Below are positions 29,777 to 44,000 of a stretch of 64,000 nt of DNA, piece after piece. Each line of letters starts with the position of its first letter. Within the stretch, counting starts at the first letter, position 1. This stretch comes from Diacronema lutheri. Lineage: Eukaryota; Haptophyta; Pavlovophyceae; Pavlovales; Pavlovaceae. A model generated the notes under the pieces. It ran no database searches, was not told where the DNA came from, and saw nothing but the letters and a program-made list of their open reading frames with translations. A program made the position numbers and the translations under genes. The stretch lies in contig JAGTXO010000004.1 in NCBI GenBank assembly GCA_019448385.1, positions 1,240,001 to 1,304,000 on the forward strand, written 5' to 3'.

Positions 29777-32700
29777 ATGGAGGACTCCGTGAAGGACGCT
29801 TTGCCCGGCGGGCGGGGCGGCTCGGACAGTTTCTCGCTGGCCCTCAGCACCATTCTGTCGCCGGGAGATACCCACCCCCACGTGGTCCCATCCACTTGCC
29901 TCATCGCCCTGCTGCGTTACGCGGATTTCGGCACGAGCAGGGTTAGGGTGGGCGACACGGGGTGCTCGCAGCATGCGCTCAAGGTGGCGCTGCGCAACCT
30001 GCGCAAAGCATGCGCGGATGCGGACCGGCTTGGGCAGGTGCTCGTGGTCGTGCTACCGCTCTGCCTCCGCGCGTCCAGCGGCCTCGTGCACTGGACGGCG
30101 GCGTACCTGCTCCTCGCGCCGCCCGCGCAGCGCGGCGCGCCGCCCGGCGCCGCGCTCGCCCTGCTCGCCGATTCGCGCACCTTGGGCAACGGCGAATCGG
30201 CGTACGCCACGGCGGCCGGCGTGCTCATCAAGAAGCTTGCGCAGCGCATCGGCAGAACAGCGCCGCCCATCGATGCCTTCAAGGCGCCCCCGCAGAGTGG
30301 GGCCGCGTGTTGCTTCGCCGCGGCAACAGTCGCGGCCGAGGTCGTGGCGAGCGCATCGACGCTCTACGGCCGCCGCGCGAGTGTCCTTGTCGACATCAAG
30401 AAGGCTTTGGACGCGCGCCTCGCGCGCCTCACGACGGCCGCGTACGAGGAGACCCGCGCGCGCACGCTCCGCGCCGCCATCGGCGCTCTGCTCGGCGACC
30501 GCGCCAGGCGCTTCGGCCCGTTCACCCGCGAGGCCGCGCGGCTCGCCGAGGCCGCGCGGCTCGCCGAGGCGTGCGATGCCAGTGTCGGCGGATCCGCGCC
30601 CGACGGGCTGCTGCAGGCCGTCGAGGCGGCGCTGCGCGCGCCCGACGACCGCATCGCACGCACGGCCGCGCTCGACGCGCTCACGGGCGCTGCAGGCCGC
30701 GCGCTGTCGACGGCGGCCAGGCCGCGCGGCGCGGCGGCGCCAAGGCCGCCGTCGCGAGCGCCACCGCCGCGTGCGCCGCAGCGGCGCGCCGCCTCGGCGT
30801 GGGGGCCCCGACCATTCAGCAGCCTCGGCGGGGGCGAGGGCGACGGGGACGATGGCGACGCCACCACCGCTGACGACGGGGAGGGCGCGGAGGACGGGGA
30901 CGACGACCCCGCGGGCGCGGCGGCTGCGGCGGTGGCGACGGGCACGGCGGCGACGAGCGCGGTGGCGGCGGGCGCGGCGCCAACCTCGCCGGCGGCGTCG
31001 GACGGCGGTGGCTCGGCGCCGCTCGAACGCCGCTGCGTCTACACTGCGCCTGATGAGGGCGACGCGGACGCGCGCGTGTACGACGCCAAGGACCCCGAGC
31101 AGCTAAAAGCGGGCAGGGCGCGGCTACGGGCGAACAGCGGGCGCGCGCCCGCCGTGGTCGACACGCTTTTCGCGCACGCGACGGGCACGATCGTCACGCG
31201 GCAGCGCACGGAGGGCGTGACCGGCGCGGGCATGCACCACCTCGCCGCCCCGACGCAGGGCGCGGGGTACGGTACCGTCGTGCGGGCCGAGCTGGGCGAG
31301 CCCGGCTTCGCGGGGACGACATGGCACATGACGTCGGGCGTGGAGAACCAGCCGCGCGCGGTACGAGCGGCCGCGCGCGCGTACGCGCACGACGGCTGGG
31401 GCGGCGTGTACAATGCGCACGAGGACTTTGCCGCCTTCGAGGGCTTGCCGCGGCTCGCCGCGCCCGAATCGCTCGCGGCCATCGCCGGCGGGTCGGCGGA
31501 CGCGGTGTTCTGCTGGCGGTCCGGCCGGTCCGTCATCGGCGAGGTGACGACGGTTCACTTCAATGGCGACCGCGCCGCCGCCATCGACCACGCGCGGGCG
31601 CTGCGCGTCAGGCCCGATTGGCGCTCGCAGCCCAGGATCTACGAGGCGGCGTGCGGCGCGGAGGGCACGGTGCTGCTCGTGTGGGTCGTGCCCGACCGTC
31701 ACAAGAACCCGCGGCTGGACTGGGCGCCGATTCTCGTCGTGATCCACCTGCCCGCCGACCCCGACTGGCTCGCGCGCGCCACGCCGGCGATCGCGAAGGC
31801 GCGGCGCGAGGTCGAGGACGGACGCGCGCGCGCGGAGGCGCGCGGCGTGCCGCAGCACCTCGCCTACACGCTGAGCCCACGCTTCCGAGGCACCGCGCCG
31901 CGCGGAGCCGCGCGCGTGCCGCCGCGCCTCGGCGCGAGCGACGCGCGCGAGGCGCGCGCGCTCGCGGCGCTCGAGCCGGCGCTCATGTTCGCGCCGGCCT
32001 GGCGGCGCGCGGTGCGCGCGGCGAGCCGCGCCCCCGGCAGTGGCGCCGCGGCCGTCGAGCGCGCGCTCGCGCGCCTGCACAACGCGCTCGAGCCCGATGA
32101 CGAGAGCGCGCCCGAGTCGACGCGCGTCGCGCCGCTCGCCGCCGCGCTCGAGCAGTCGGCGGGCTGGCCGGCGGGCACGGCGCGCATGGCGGCAAGCGTG
32201 ACCAAGGGCCCCGGCGTCGGAGATGGCGCAGGTGGCGACGAAGTGACCAAAGTGGAGGAAACGGCGAAGACGAGCGGCGACGGCTGCACCGGCACGCCTC
32301 CTCTGCGCCCGGCCGCGCGCGCGGCCGGCGCGGCGGACGACGGAGGGGCGGCGGTCGTGGCGGGCGTCGAGGGCGAGCGCGACGCACTCGCCAAGACGGG
32401 TGCCGGCGGCTGCGACGACGACGCTCGCGAGCCGCTGTCGGCCGGCAAGCCCGGCGCACTCGCCGCCGCGGCGACCGTCGGGGGTCTCGGCGAGCTCGTC
32501 GGCAGCCTATGCGCGTGGCTGGCGCGCGGCGCGGCTGGCGGCGCCATCGCGGCCATCTCCCCCGGGACGGCCGCGCGCGGAGCAAACGGCACGCCGCAGC
32601 GCGCCGAGCCGCCGGCCGCCGGCGATCCCGTCGCTCCGCACGCGCGCGTCGCCGCTGCGGCGCCCTTGGCGGGCAGCGCGGCGGCGCCGTCGTCGGCCGC

Positions 32701-35700
32701 GCGCGACGCGCAGCGCGGCGTCGCGGGATTCGACGCGGCCGCGCACGCGCACGCGCGCGACGGCAGGCGGGCGGCACGGCGGATGCGCGAGCAGGAGGGG
32801 GCGGTGCACAGGGCCTTCCGCATGTCCCTCTGGCGCGACGCGACGTTTGTCGAGTTCGTTGAGAAGCTGCGCCCCGACGGCGGCGCGCAGCTGCTCGCGC
32901 GCGAGCCCACGCGGCGCGCGGCGGCGGTGCTGTGCGAGCTCGCGCGCGGCCGCGACGGCGCGAGCGGCGCGGCCGGGCTGCTGCACGAGATGAGAGCCGC
33001 CGATGCGCGCGCGCGCGAGGCCGCCAAAGCGGCGGAGGCAGCGCAGCTTGCGCACGGGACGCTGCGCATCGTGGCAACCGTGGCGCTGGGCGGTGCGGTC
33101 TTCGCCGGCATGTCAGCGCTGGTCGTTGCTTGCGCGGCGCGCACGGCGACCGGTGCGCTTTTTGGGGCCCGCCGCCCGCGGGCGGCCGCGCGCGGAGCCG
33201 ACGACGCGCTCGGCACGCTGCAGCGCGCCAAGCCGCCGCCCGCCGACAAGGGCAAGCGCAGGCGCGCCAGAGCCAACGACGACCCCGTCGACGCGGCGCG
33301 CAAGGCCGTGGGCAAGGCGGAGGGCAACTGCCGCAAGGCAGCCCGCCGGCTGCACCTCGCTGCACTGGGCGAGGAGGAGGCGCAGCAGCGCGTGCTCGAC
33401 GCCGAGGCGGCGGAGCAGCTGGCGCGCTCGCGCGAGCCGGCCGGCGGCTGGGTAGGCAGCGCGCGCGCGCGCGCGCGCGCGCGCCCCGCCGCGCGCGCGC
33501 CCGTCGATTGGCGTGCGCGCAGCGCAGAACGGCGCGCCAGCTCCGTCACCTGCGCGCCGCCGCGCCCGTGCCCCTCGCGCGCAGGGGCGCCCTGCGGACC
33601 TGCGGCTGCAACAGGCGCACTTTGGCATGCGCGAAGATGCCGACGCGGATGTGCGCCGCGCGCACGAGGCGCTGCGCCGGGCGAGACAGGGTGTGGCGTG
33701 CGCCAAGGCCAGCGTGCGGCAGATGGAGGCGGCGTTGCTCAACGCGACGCGCTGCGCCACCGCGGTGCTCGCGCCGCGTGGCGTGCCGGAGGGTGACGAG
33801 CAGGCCGCGGCGAGAGAGCAGGCGGCGCTGGACCGGGAGGCGCCGCCGGCCGCGCAACGCGCGGCGCCGACGGCGCGCTCGCCCTCGGAGCCGCCGTCCG
33901 AGTGGGGCCCGCCAGCGGTCGGCCGGCGCCCGACGCCGCGTGCACTGTCGCACGCCGCGGGTCGCGGGGACGACAACCCGTTTGCGCCGCTCGCAACCGT
34001 CAGCGGCGATTGGTCGCCCACGCCGAGCTCGCGCTCGCCGTCCTCGCCGCCGCGGCAGCCGCCGTCCGACCGCCGCAGCGCGCAGCGTCGCAGCGCGCGC
34101 GCGCGGCCGCCGAGGCCGACCGTTTCGCCCGAGGACGCGCTCGCAGCCGAGCGCCAGGCGCGCGCGCTGTCGGAGCAGGCGGAGCAGAGGCGCGCCAAAA
34201 AGGCCGCCGCCAAGGCCGCGCGCCGCGCCGCGCGCGCCGCCGACAAGCGGACGGCGCGCGTCGTCCACGCGTGCGTAAGCGCCGCCTTGCGGCGCGTCTG
34301 CACGAGCGTCGCCACGGGCACGCCGCTCGCCGTGCTCCGCGAGCGCGCCGAGGGGCCGCGCGCGCCGAAGCCCGCGCCCGCGCCGCCACGCCGCGCAGCG
34401 GACGGCGGCCGCGCGCTCCGCCACGCGCGCCGTGCGGCCGCCGCGGCGGCGGAGCGCGAGGCGGCGGTGGCGGCCGACGCCGACGAGCGGTTCGAGCGGC
34501 AGCCCTCCGCCGCCCGGTTCGACGGCGGCGATGGCGGCGGAGGCGGCCACGTCGAGGCGAGCGCGCGACCGCGCGCCGGCGAGGCCGGCGAGGCTGGCGC
34601 GCACGGCGCGCCTGGCGCAGCGGGGACCCCGGCGGCGTCGCTCGCGTCGCGCAGCCCGTGTGATGCGCGCCGCACGGCACGCCTCCCGCACGCACGCGCC
34701 GCAGCCACCTGCGCACGCAACGGCGGCTGGGGTGGCAACGTCGGCGGCGACGTGTGCGGCGGTTGTTTCGGCGGCGGCGGCGTCCGTCGCGACGCCTGCG
34801 GCGGCGGCGACGCCACCTGCGGCTGCGGCGATGGCGGCGTCGGTGCTGGCGCTGGCGAGGCCCCTGCACACGGTGCGCCGGCGCGCGCGACGGCGTCGCG
34901 CTTGCTGCGCTTGCTCGGCGCGCCACGCGCCGTGCTCGGTGCGATGGCGCACGCCGCGGCCGTGTTGGCGCGCGGCGTGGCCGCAGCCGTCGCTGGCGTG
35001 CGCGCCGCCGCGCGCGCCGTGCGGCGCGCGCGCCGCCGAGCGCCTCGCGCGCGCCGCACGGCTGCGCGGCGGGCTCGCGGCCCGCCGATGCGCGACGTCG
35101 ACGGCGCCCTGCGGCCCTCGCCGTCCTGGTTGCGCACACGCCTCGTCTGCGGCCGGCGCCTCGCGCCTCTGCGCCGCGCGGGCGCGCGCCCGCCGCCCGC
35201 ACACGCCGCGCCGAGTTCCCGCGCGCGCGCTGCGCAACCCGACAGCGACGCGCCGGCGTGCGCGCCGCGGCGCTCGGCGCCTGTCGGTGCGCCGCCGCGC
35301 GCGCGTGGCCTGCGCGCGGCGCGCGCACGGCGCTTCCTCGACGTCGCCGGCCGCGCGGCGCGGAGCGCGCGCCTCGGCGCGCGCATCACGCGCCAGCGCA
35401 CGCCGGGTTCGCCATCGGAGCCCTGCACGGCCGAGAGCGGCGACGGCGCGGGCGCCGGCGGCGTCGGCGCGGCGGCGCCTGGCGCGGCGACGATGCGCGC
35501 CACCGGCGCGCGCGCAGCGCGCGCTGCGGCGGCGGCGGTCGGTGGCGCCTCGCGTCTCGCGCGCCGCGCGATGGCAAGCGCCGCCGCCGCTGCCACCTCC
35601 ATCGCCGGCGCTGCCGCCTCCACCGTCGCCGCCGCCGCCGTTGCCATCGGCGCGGCCGTCACGTCACCGGCGTTCGCCGCGGCGCGCGGCATGGCGGCCG

Positions 35701-38018
35701 CATGCGTCGCTGCCTGCGCCCGCCCCACCGCCGCGCAGGCGGCCGCGTCGCGCGCGCTCGGCGCGCTCTTCGTGCTCGTCGACGCGGCCGACGCGGCGGG
35801 CGACAGCGACGCCGCGCTCGGCGCGCTCGCGGCCGCGGTCGACGCGACAGAGCTGCGCCCGCCGCCGGCCTTTTGGCGCGCGGGCCGCGCCGCGGCGTAC
35901 GCACCGCGTCCGCCGCCCCTCGACTCGGCGCGGCCGCGCTACAACCGGCGCGCGCGCGCACCTAGCCCTCCCGTCGCGGCCGCGCGGCGCAATCTCGCGC
36001 GCGCGGTGCGCGAGCTCACGCGCGCCGCGCGCGCTGAGCGCGAGCGCGCGCCGGCGCCGCGCGGCGCGCGCGGCGGCGTGCTCCACGCGCTGCGCGCGTC
36101 GCTCCCCGTGCACGCGCGTGCCGCGCTCGGCACGGACGCGGAGCTGCGCGCGGACATCGCCGCGTTCGCGCGCGCGCGCCGCGAGCTGCACAGCCTCACC
36201 GACGCCGAGGTGGCGGCGCTCGCGCGCCCGGACGGGCCGCCGCTGCCCGTGCGGCTCGCGTGCACGGCGGTCGCGCGCGCGCGCGGCGTGACCGTGCTGC
36301 TCGACATCGTGCCGCGCGGCGGCGGCGCGCCCGAGCGGCTCGTGTGCCGCGCCCGTCGCCGCGGCGCCGCCACGCGCACGCCACGGCCGACAGCCGCCGT
36401 TATCGCGCGCGCGCCTTGCATAGCGGCGCGCGTTGGCCACACTGAGCCGGCGCGCGCGTGCGCGGGCGGATCGATCGGGGTCGCGCGCCTCCGTTCAGCG
36501 CGCCGCCGCTCTTGGCGTGGGGCGCGGCTCGACGTGCACACCCGCGAGCGGCTGGCCACACCGGTGCCAGGCCACGTCGTGGCCTGCGCCGCCGCCTCGG
36601 CCATCGGCGCGTGCGTCGCTCGCGCGCGGCTTGGGCTTGCACGGCTGGCGCGCGCGTGGCCCTGCGCCTCCGCTCCACTGGCCGCTGCTGCTGTCGCCTT
36701 CGCGCCTGCCGCCGACGGTGTTTTCTGCGCCCCGCTGGGCGCTCCTGCATCCGCCTTCGCGCCTGCCGCCGACGGTGTTTTCCCCGCCGCACTAGCCGCT
36801 GCTGCATCCGCCTTCGCGCCTGCCGCCGATTTTCCCGCCCCACTAGTTGCTCCTGCATTCGCCTCCGCGCCTGCCACCGACGGCGTTTTCCCCGCCCCAC
36901 TAGCCGCTGCCGCTGCCGCGTCCGCGCCTGCCGCCGCGGGCGCGTCTTCCGCCCCACCAGCCATCGCCGCCGCGCCCGCCGCCAACGCGCGCACCGCCAA
37001 CGTGCCCGTTGCCAACGAGGCTACCGCCACCGAACCAGCCGCCCTTGAGCTTCCCCTCCAACCCGCCAACTCGGCGCTGCTTGCGTGGGCGGGCGACGCG
37101 GCTGCGCGCCGGCTGGCCGCCGCCGCCGCGAGCGCCGGCCTCCCGCAGGCAGAGGTGGAGCGCATCGCCAGCGGCGACATGCTCGCCTCAACCGTCGACG
37201 CGTGCTGCGAGGTCGTGCTGCGCGTGCACGGGCAGGCCGGCGGCGGGCATGTCTGCCACGTGCCGCTCGCCGCGCAACCCGCGGTGTTTCAGGACGACGC
37301 CGAGCGCGCCGCGCTGCTGCACCGCCTGCGCAGCGAGGCGACAACGCAGGCTGTCATCGGCGTGTGGAGCCCGTCGGACGAGCGCGGCGGCGCGGGCGGT
37401 GACGACGGCGCGCAGCTCGACTCCGGCCATTTCACCGCGTTGCGCCTTGTGCGCGTCGCGCGCGCGGGCGAGCATCGCTACGACGCGGTGCTCGTCGACA
37501 CGCTCGCGTCGCCCTGCAGGCAGGCGCTCATGCTCGCCAAGGCGATAACTGCCACGCTGCACGCGGCGGGTCTCGACATTTCGCGCGTGCGCCGCGCGCT
37601 GCTGCTCAACGAGGCGGCGCAGCGTGGCGCGACGTGCGGCCTCGCGATAGTGGGCGCGCTCAACGACGCGCTCGCCGCGGCGGGCTGCTCGTCCGCGCCG
37701 CGCACGTTCAGCGTGGCGGACATGTACGCTGTCGGCGAGCGCCTCCGCGTCGCGCTGACCGGCGCGGCCAGCGATCGTGCGCCGGGCGGCGTCTGCGCGG
37801 TCACGAGCGCGGTGCGTGGCGGGGGCAGCCCCGATCGCGCCGAAACGCCGCCGCAGACGCGCGGCGCCAAGGCCGCCGCTGGCGTCACCGCCGCCGCCAC
37901 CGCCGCCGCCACGCCGCCGCCGCCCGCGCTGGGCGCCGCCGCCGCCGCCACCGCCGCCGCCGCCGCTGCTGCCGCCGCCGTGGCCGCGCCGCCACCGCCG
38001 CCACCGCCGCCGCCGGCC

Positions 38019-38095
<77 letters not shown>

Positions 38096-41000
38096 GCGCA
38101 CGTTCTTGAAGCTCGCGCCCAGGGCGCGCGCGGCCGCCTCGGCGCGTGAGGCGTTGCGCGCCGCGTGTGCGCGCGCGGACGCGGCGGCGTCGTCACACGC
38201 GTCGGCGCCGCACGCGCCCGCCGGTGCGCGCCGCCGGCGGCGCGCGGGCGCAGGCGAGCTGGCGCTCGCGGCTGCGCGCGCGCTCGCCTCGACGGAGCAC
38301 GGCGATTTGACGGACGACGCGCTCGAGGCCGCCGTCGAGCAGGAGCTGGGCGACGAGCGCGGCCAACTGCTGCTGTGCACGCGGGGCGCAGCGGCGCAAA
38401 GGCCCGCGCTTTGCCGGCTCCTGAAGCACGCGTGCGCGTCGGCGCGCGCGGCGAAGCGCGCGCAATTCACGGTATTCGTCGTGCGCGCGGCCACGCGCGG
38501 CGAGCGGGGGGGGCGCCGCCGCGAGGCGCGTGGACTCGGTGGTCGAGCTGTCGTGCGCGCTGCACGAGAAGGCGGGCGCGCTCGGCGGCCTCCAGCGCGT
38601 CTGTGTGCGTGGCTTTGCCCTCGAGCGCCGCCGGACACTCGACGCTGGCGCCGAGGCCGGCGCGTCCGCCATCGGCCAGGACGAGCAGGTCGAGGCAGAG
38701 GCGGGCGAGGCGTGCGTCGCCGGCGTGACGATGGCCAAGCAGCTGCGTCAGTTTGCCGAGCAAGCTGCCCGCGACGACGTGCTCTTCCACGTCGCCGTGT
38801 CCGAGGCCGACGCCCACGCCCGGCTGGCGCGCGTTGCGGGTGACGATGTCGGCGCGTACAGCGTCGTGCTCGCAGTCGCCGGGCTCGTCTGGCTGGCCAA
38901 GGCCAACGAGGTTGCGCCGGCGGCCGCCCAGTCCGCCGCCGTGCCGCCCGCCGCCCCGCCTGCTGCCGCCACGTCCGCCGACGCCGAGCGCGACGCCTCG
39001 CCTTCCGACCGCCTGCGCGCGCTGACGCTCGCCGTGCGAGTCGCGCTCGCGCGCGGCGTGCTGCGCCACCTCCTCGCCGACGCGTCGCCGGGCGCGTCCG
39101 CGACCGCTGGCGGTAGTTGCGCGACGCCCGTCGAGGCGGCCGCGTCCGACGCCGCGCCGCCCGCCACGGGCGTCGTGACGAGTGGCGTTGCGGCGGGCGC
39201 TGTGGCGGCCGCACCGGCTGCTGCGGGCGGTGCGATGGCGGGTGCATCGCCCATCGCGCGGCCGGCGAAGCGCGCGCGGCGCACGCTCACCGCCGCTCCA
39301 GCCGCCTCGGCCGTTGCGGCCGCTGGAGGCGCACGCGCGGGCGCACGCGGCGCGGCCGGCGCGCCTCGCGCGCGCGCCGCGCGCGCGCCGGCCGAGTACG
39401 TCTGGCTTGCCATCGCGCGCCGGATGCTGGCGGCGCGACACGCGGCGGCCGCGGGCGGCGACTTTGTCGCGTCGTGCGTCGCCGCGATGCAGGCCGAGTA
39501 CGGCGACGGCTGTGCCGTCGTCGTCGGCGACGCGCCTGGTGACGCCTTGGTCGAGGCTGCGGCGGCGGCGCTGCTCGAGGGCAAGCACGCGGCGGTGAGC
39601 CTCGGCTGCGTCGACCGGCCGGCGGTGCTCGTCGTGCAGCGCGCCGTGGACGCGCCCACGTCGCGCGTGCACGGGTGGTGCGCGCACGCGGCGGGCGCCG
39701 CCGAGTTTGACGAGGGCGCCGCGCGCGACGTGTTCAACGCGATCGTCGAGCGCGCGTGGGCGCTGCGTCCGGACCCGGCCGACGGCAGCCCGCCGCCCAC
39801 GCGCACGTGGGAGGTCGAGCAAATCGCTGACGACGCGCCCGACCAGGCGGGCGTGGCCGCGCTGCGCGTGCTCTACGCGCTCGTCGCGGCGCACGGCCGC
39901 TACCGCTCGGCCGCCGCGCTCTTTGGCGCGATCGCGCAGCTGCACGCGCCCGACGCCGCCGGCGCGCGCGCGGAGGTCGTCGCGGCGGCGTGCGCGGTGC
40001 CGCCCGGCGCGCGGCCGGGCGCCGCGCCGGCGGCCGCGCGGGACGACGCGAGGGAGCGCGCATGGGAGGGCGCTCAGATCGCCGCGCTCGCCGTCGGCGC
40101 GGACGCTGCGCGCAGGCGTGTCGCGCCCGTGCGCGCGCTCGTCGACGCGCTCGGCACGCCGCCGACCTCGGCGATCACGGGCGGGCCGGCGGTGCGGCTC
40201 GCGGGCGCGGGCGACGGCGGCCACGGTGCACGGTGGGTGGGCGGGCAGGCGGCGACGCCCGCCGAGCAGCTGCCGAGGGAGCTGCTGCGCGCCTACCACG
40301 AGGCGGTGCTGTGCGTCACGCCCGGCAGCCTCCAGCTCGGCCCGGCGGCGCTCGACGCGGTCACGCGGCCGCGCGAAAACGACACGCTGGAAGGCCTCCT
40401 CGCGCGCGTCAGCTGGCAGTGCGGCGCGAGGGCGAGCACGTGCGCCATGCTCGCCACGTTTTCCGAGCAGGCGGGCACCGGCTCGCGCGTCGCGCTCAAG
40501 GCCCTCCGCACGAGCTCCGACCTGGCCGGGCTGACGGCGGCTGCGGTCGGGCAGCAGGCGCCGCAGACGCCGCCGCCGCCGCTGCTCGTGATGCTCGGCC
40601 GCTGCCCCAGCCCGCTCGTCGGCGGTGGCCTCTTCCCGCCCGACCGCGCGACGGGCGAGCCGGCGGTGCACGCGGCGACGTCCGAGCTCGCCGTCGAGCT
40701 GCTGCGCGACGCGCGCGCGCTGGCCGGCACGGACGGGCGGCTCGTCGTGCTGTGCCTCGAGGCGTCCAACCCGCTCTGGTTCTGCCCCAAGGTGCGCGAG
40801 CTCGAGCTGCCGCGGACGCGGTCGGACGGCGTGCGCGCGTCCGGCTGCACCTGCCCTGCGACGTGCAGCGATGCGCGCGGCGCGGCGGGTGGCGCTGCCC
40901 GCGGCGCATCGACGCGGCCGGCGGCGCGCGCGATCAACAAGGCGGTGCTCGACCACTTCGTCGCGCTTTTCGGCCGCGAGGGCTTCGCGACCTTTGAGTT

Positions 41001-44000
41001 TGCGGGCGGCGGCGAGGCGAGCTGGCTGTGCGACAGCGCGGCCGGCACGACGACCGTCGCGGCGTGCGCGTCGCTGCCGCCGCGCATGGGCGATGGGCAG
41101 CTGGCCATCCGGCGGCACACGCTCGGCACGGGCGCCGACGCGCCGGCGCACGCCGTCGTCTCGCTCCGCGTCGCGCACGTGAGCCACGCCATCCGCCGCG
41201 CGGCGGACGACGGCGGCGCGCGCGCCGAGCGGATGGCGCGCGCCGCGCGCGCGTTTTGCGATGTGGCGGCCGCGCTGCGCGTCGACGCGATCCTGGCGGA
41301 GGTGCCCGAGGACCGCCCGACGGGCACGCCCTTCCTTGGCGGGCTGCTCAAATTTTGGGACAAAGACCACGGGAGCTCGACGGCGCCAGCCACGCTCGCG
41401 CTCGGAGACGTGCGCGAGGTGGCCAAGCGGACGGCCGACGCAGCGGCCGGCCGAGCGGACGAGGTCCCTGCGGCTGGCCGTCCGCAGGTCGCGGCGCGCG
41501 CGTGCGCTGGCGCGATTGGCGGCGGCGCGGGCGCGGCGGGCGCCTCGGACGCTGCGCCGCGTGCACTGGCGGGCGCGTCGGGTGCGCGCACGGACGGCGG
41601 CCCTGCCGACGCACCGCGCCAGCTGGAGAGCCGCTACGGCGAGGCGAGCAAGCTCGACCTACCCCAAGATTCCACTACGGGCCGCGTCCTCGACGCTCGC
41701 GAGGCCCAGGACCGCGCGCGCGTGCCTGCTGCGCCCGACGGCACAGCGCTGCGCCGCGTGCTCGACGCCGTCGGCGCGGGCGCGCCCGCGCAGCGCAGCC
41801 CGCGCTGGCACGACGAGCGATGGGAGGAGGTCACGGGCAGCAAGGTTGGCGACGTCGTGAACGACAACGCCGGCGTCGCGCACGAGACGCTCACCGACGA
41901 GTACGTGCACCGGCGGCGGCGCGAGGTGCGGACCAAGGCGACGACCGCGGGCATCCTCGGCGAGGCCGTCGCGCTGCGCAAGCTGGCGGCCGCGTACGGC
42001 ATCACCGTCGTGTGCAACCTGCCGATGGTGCGTGCGGACCCGCACGACAAGAGCGCGCCGTTCGCCTTCTCGCCGGACGGGCTCGCGATCCTCCCCGAAA
42101 ACAACGAGCAGGTCCTCGTCGAGGTGAAGACGCTCACCAAGGCGGGCGCCACGGCGCACGAGGACGGGCCGCCGCAGCCGCACCGCGATCAGCTGCAGCT
42201 CGGCATGCACGTCCTCGGCGTGAGCAAAGCGCTCTACGTGCAGTACCTCAGGCACGAGGACCGGATCGTCGTGCACGTCGTGACGCGCGGCGCCGGCTGG
42301 CTTGCATTCGCGCAGCCGAGGGTGCAGGCCTTCTGGGCGCGCGTCGTCGAGCGGCGCGCGCGGCTCGAGCGCGCGCGCGCCGACCACCCGGCTGCGAGCC
42401 GGCGGCACCGGCGGCAGCAGACGCCGGCCGGGCCGCCGCTCGTGCTCGCGCTGGACGGGCGCATCCCCGCCGCGCGCGCCGCCGCGCTGCACGCCGTCGC
42501 GCACGGCACCGCGAGCGCGGCGGCGGTGACGGCGGCGGCGGCGACGGGCGACGCGACGGCGTTGCAAGACGCGATCGCGGCGCTGCGCGCGCCCGTCGGC
42601 AATGCGGCGATCGCCAGCGCAGCGCGTGCGGAGGGCGCGGCCGTCGAGCGGGCGATCGCGTACCTCGGGCAGCCGGCGGGCGACGCCGCCGCCCGCGGCA
42701 CGGCCGAGGCGGCCGAGGAGGAGAGGACGGTCGACGCCGACATCTGCGCGTTGCTGCACCAGCTCGGCGCGAGCGTGGCGCACGTGCACGTCGAGGACGC
42801 GGATTGCGTCACGCGTGAGCACTGGGGCGAGGCGGTGCTCGCTGCAGCGGACGACCCGTCGAGCGCCCCCGCCATTTCGAGCGTCATCGTCGCGCACATC
42901 GTGCGCCTCGCCGGCTTTGGCGTCGAGCTCCCGCAGTCGATTCGCGTCGCCCCCAGCACGGCCGACTGGCACGAGGGCTGGCTCGACGTGCAGTGCGTGC
43001 TGCTGCGCACGCGCCGGCGCGGGCGGCGCGACGACGACTTTGTGGCCGTCGTCAGGCGCGGTGGGCGCTGGTTTGCGTGCGAGCCCGGCCGCGCGCGGCG
43101 GCTGCAGTGGCGGTCGGTCCTACGCCGCGCGCGCGGCGGCGTCGACGGGACCGGCGAGGAGGCGTTCGCGATCGTCTACGTGCGGCGCGGCGACGCGGCC
43201 GGCGACGCGGCTGGCGACGCGCAGGCCGCACGGGCGCGCGGCGGGCGCGCGCGCAGGCGCACGCGCGGCGGCACGCGCAAGCGCAAGCGCGGCGCCTCCG
43301 CCGGGCTCGAGGCGGCCGCGCCCGCCGGCGCGCCGGCTGCCGCGCCCGCCGGCGCGCCGGCGGGCGCTGCTCACCGCCCGCCCGCCATGCGCGCCACGGT
43401 CGCCGCGCGCACCACGCGCTCTGTGACCGACGCGCTGCACTCGGCGCCTGCCGCCACGGTTGCACCTGTCTTCGACTGGCGCGCCGGCCGCCCGCCCCCC
43501 GCCGCTCGAGCCCGCCACCCGCGGCCGCGTGGGCGCGCGCCACCGGGCAAGGCCTGGGACAGCGTCTCGGGTGCGTGGGCGGACAAGCCGACTGGTGCTG
43601 CCGTCGCCGCCGCGCCGCCGCCGCTGCCGCCCGCCGCCGCGCCGCCGCCCACCGCCGCGCCGCCGCCCGCCGCCGCGCCGCCGCCCGCCGTCGCGCCGCC
43701 GCCCGCCGCCGCGCCGCCGCCGCCGCCGCCACCGGCGGCGCTCAACCGCTGGCAGCACGTCGGCGCGGGCGGCAGCGCGGCGGGCCGGCGGCTCGCGGCC
43801 ATCGCACGGCGGCAGCGCGGCGTGCGCGCGCCGCCGCCCGCCGCGCGCTTCCTCGCCACGCTGCCGCCACCGCCACGCGACGGCCTCGCGCGCACGAGCA
43901 AGCAGGCGCGCGCGAGGCGCAACGCGGACGGACGGCCGGCGCACGCGCGCGCGGCCAACGCGCGCGCCTTCTACCGCGGCGTGGAGCTCGGCGTGCACGC

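Noticed and set aside
32331-36440. Other long reverse-strand frames opposite the N-terminal half of the giant gene
   Set aside because: Low-complexity Arg/Pro/Ala translations without domains; treated as shadows.
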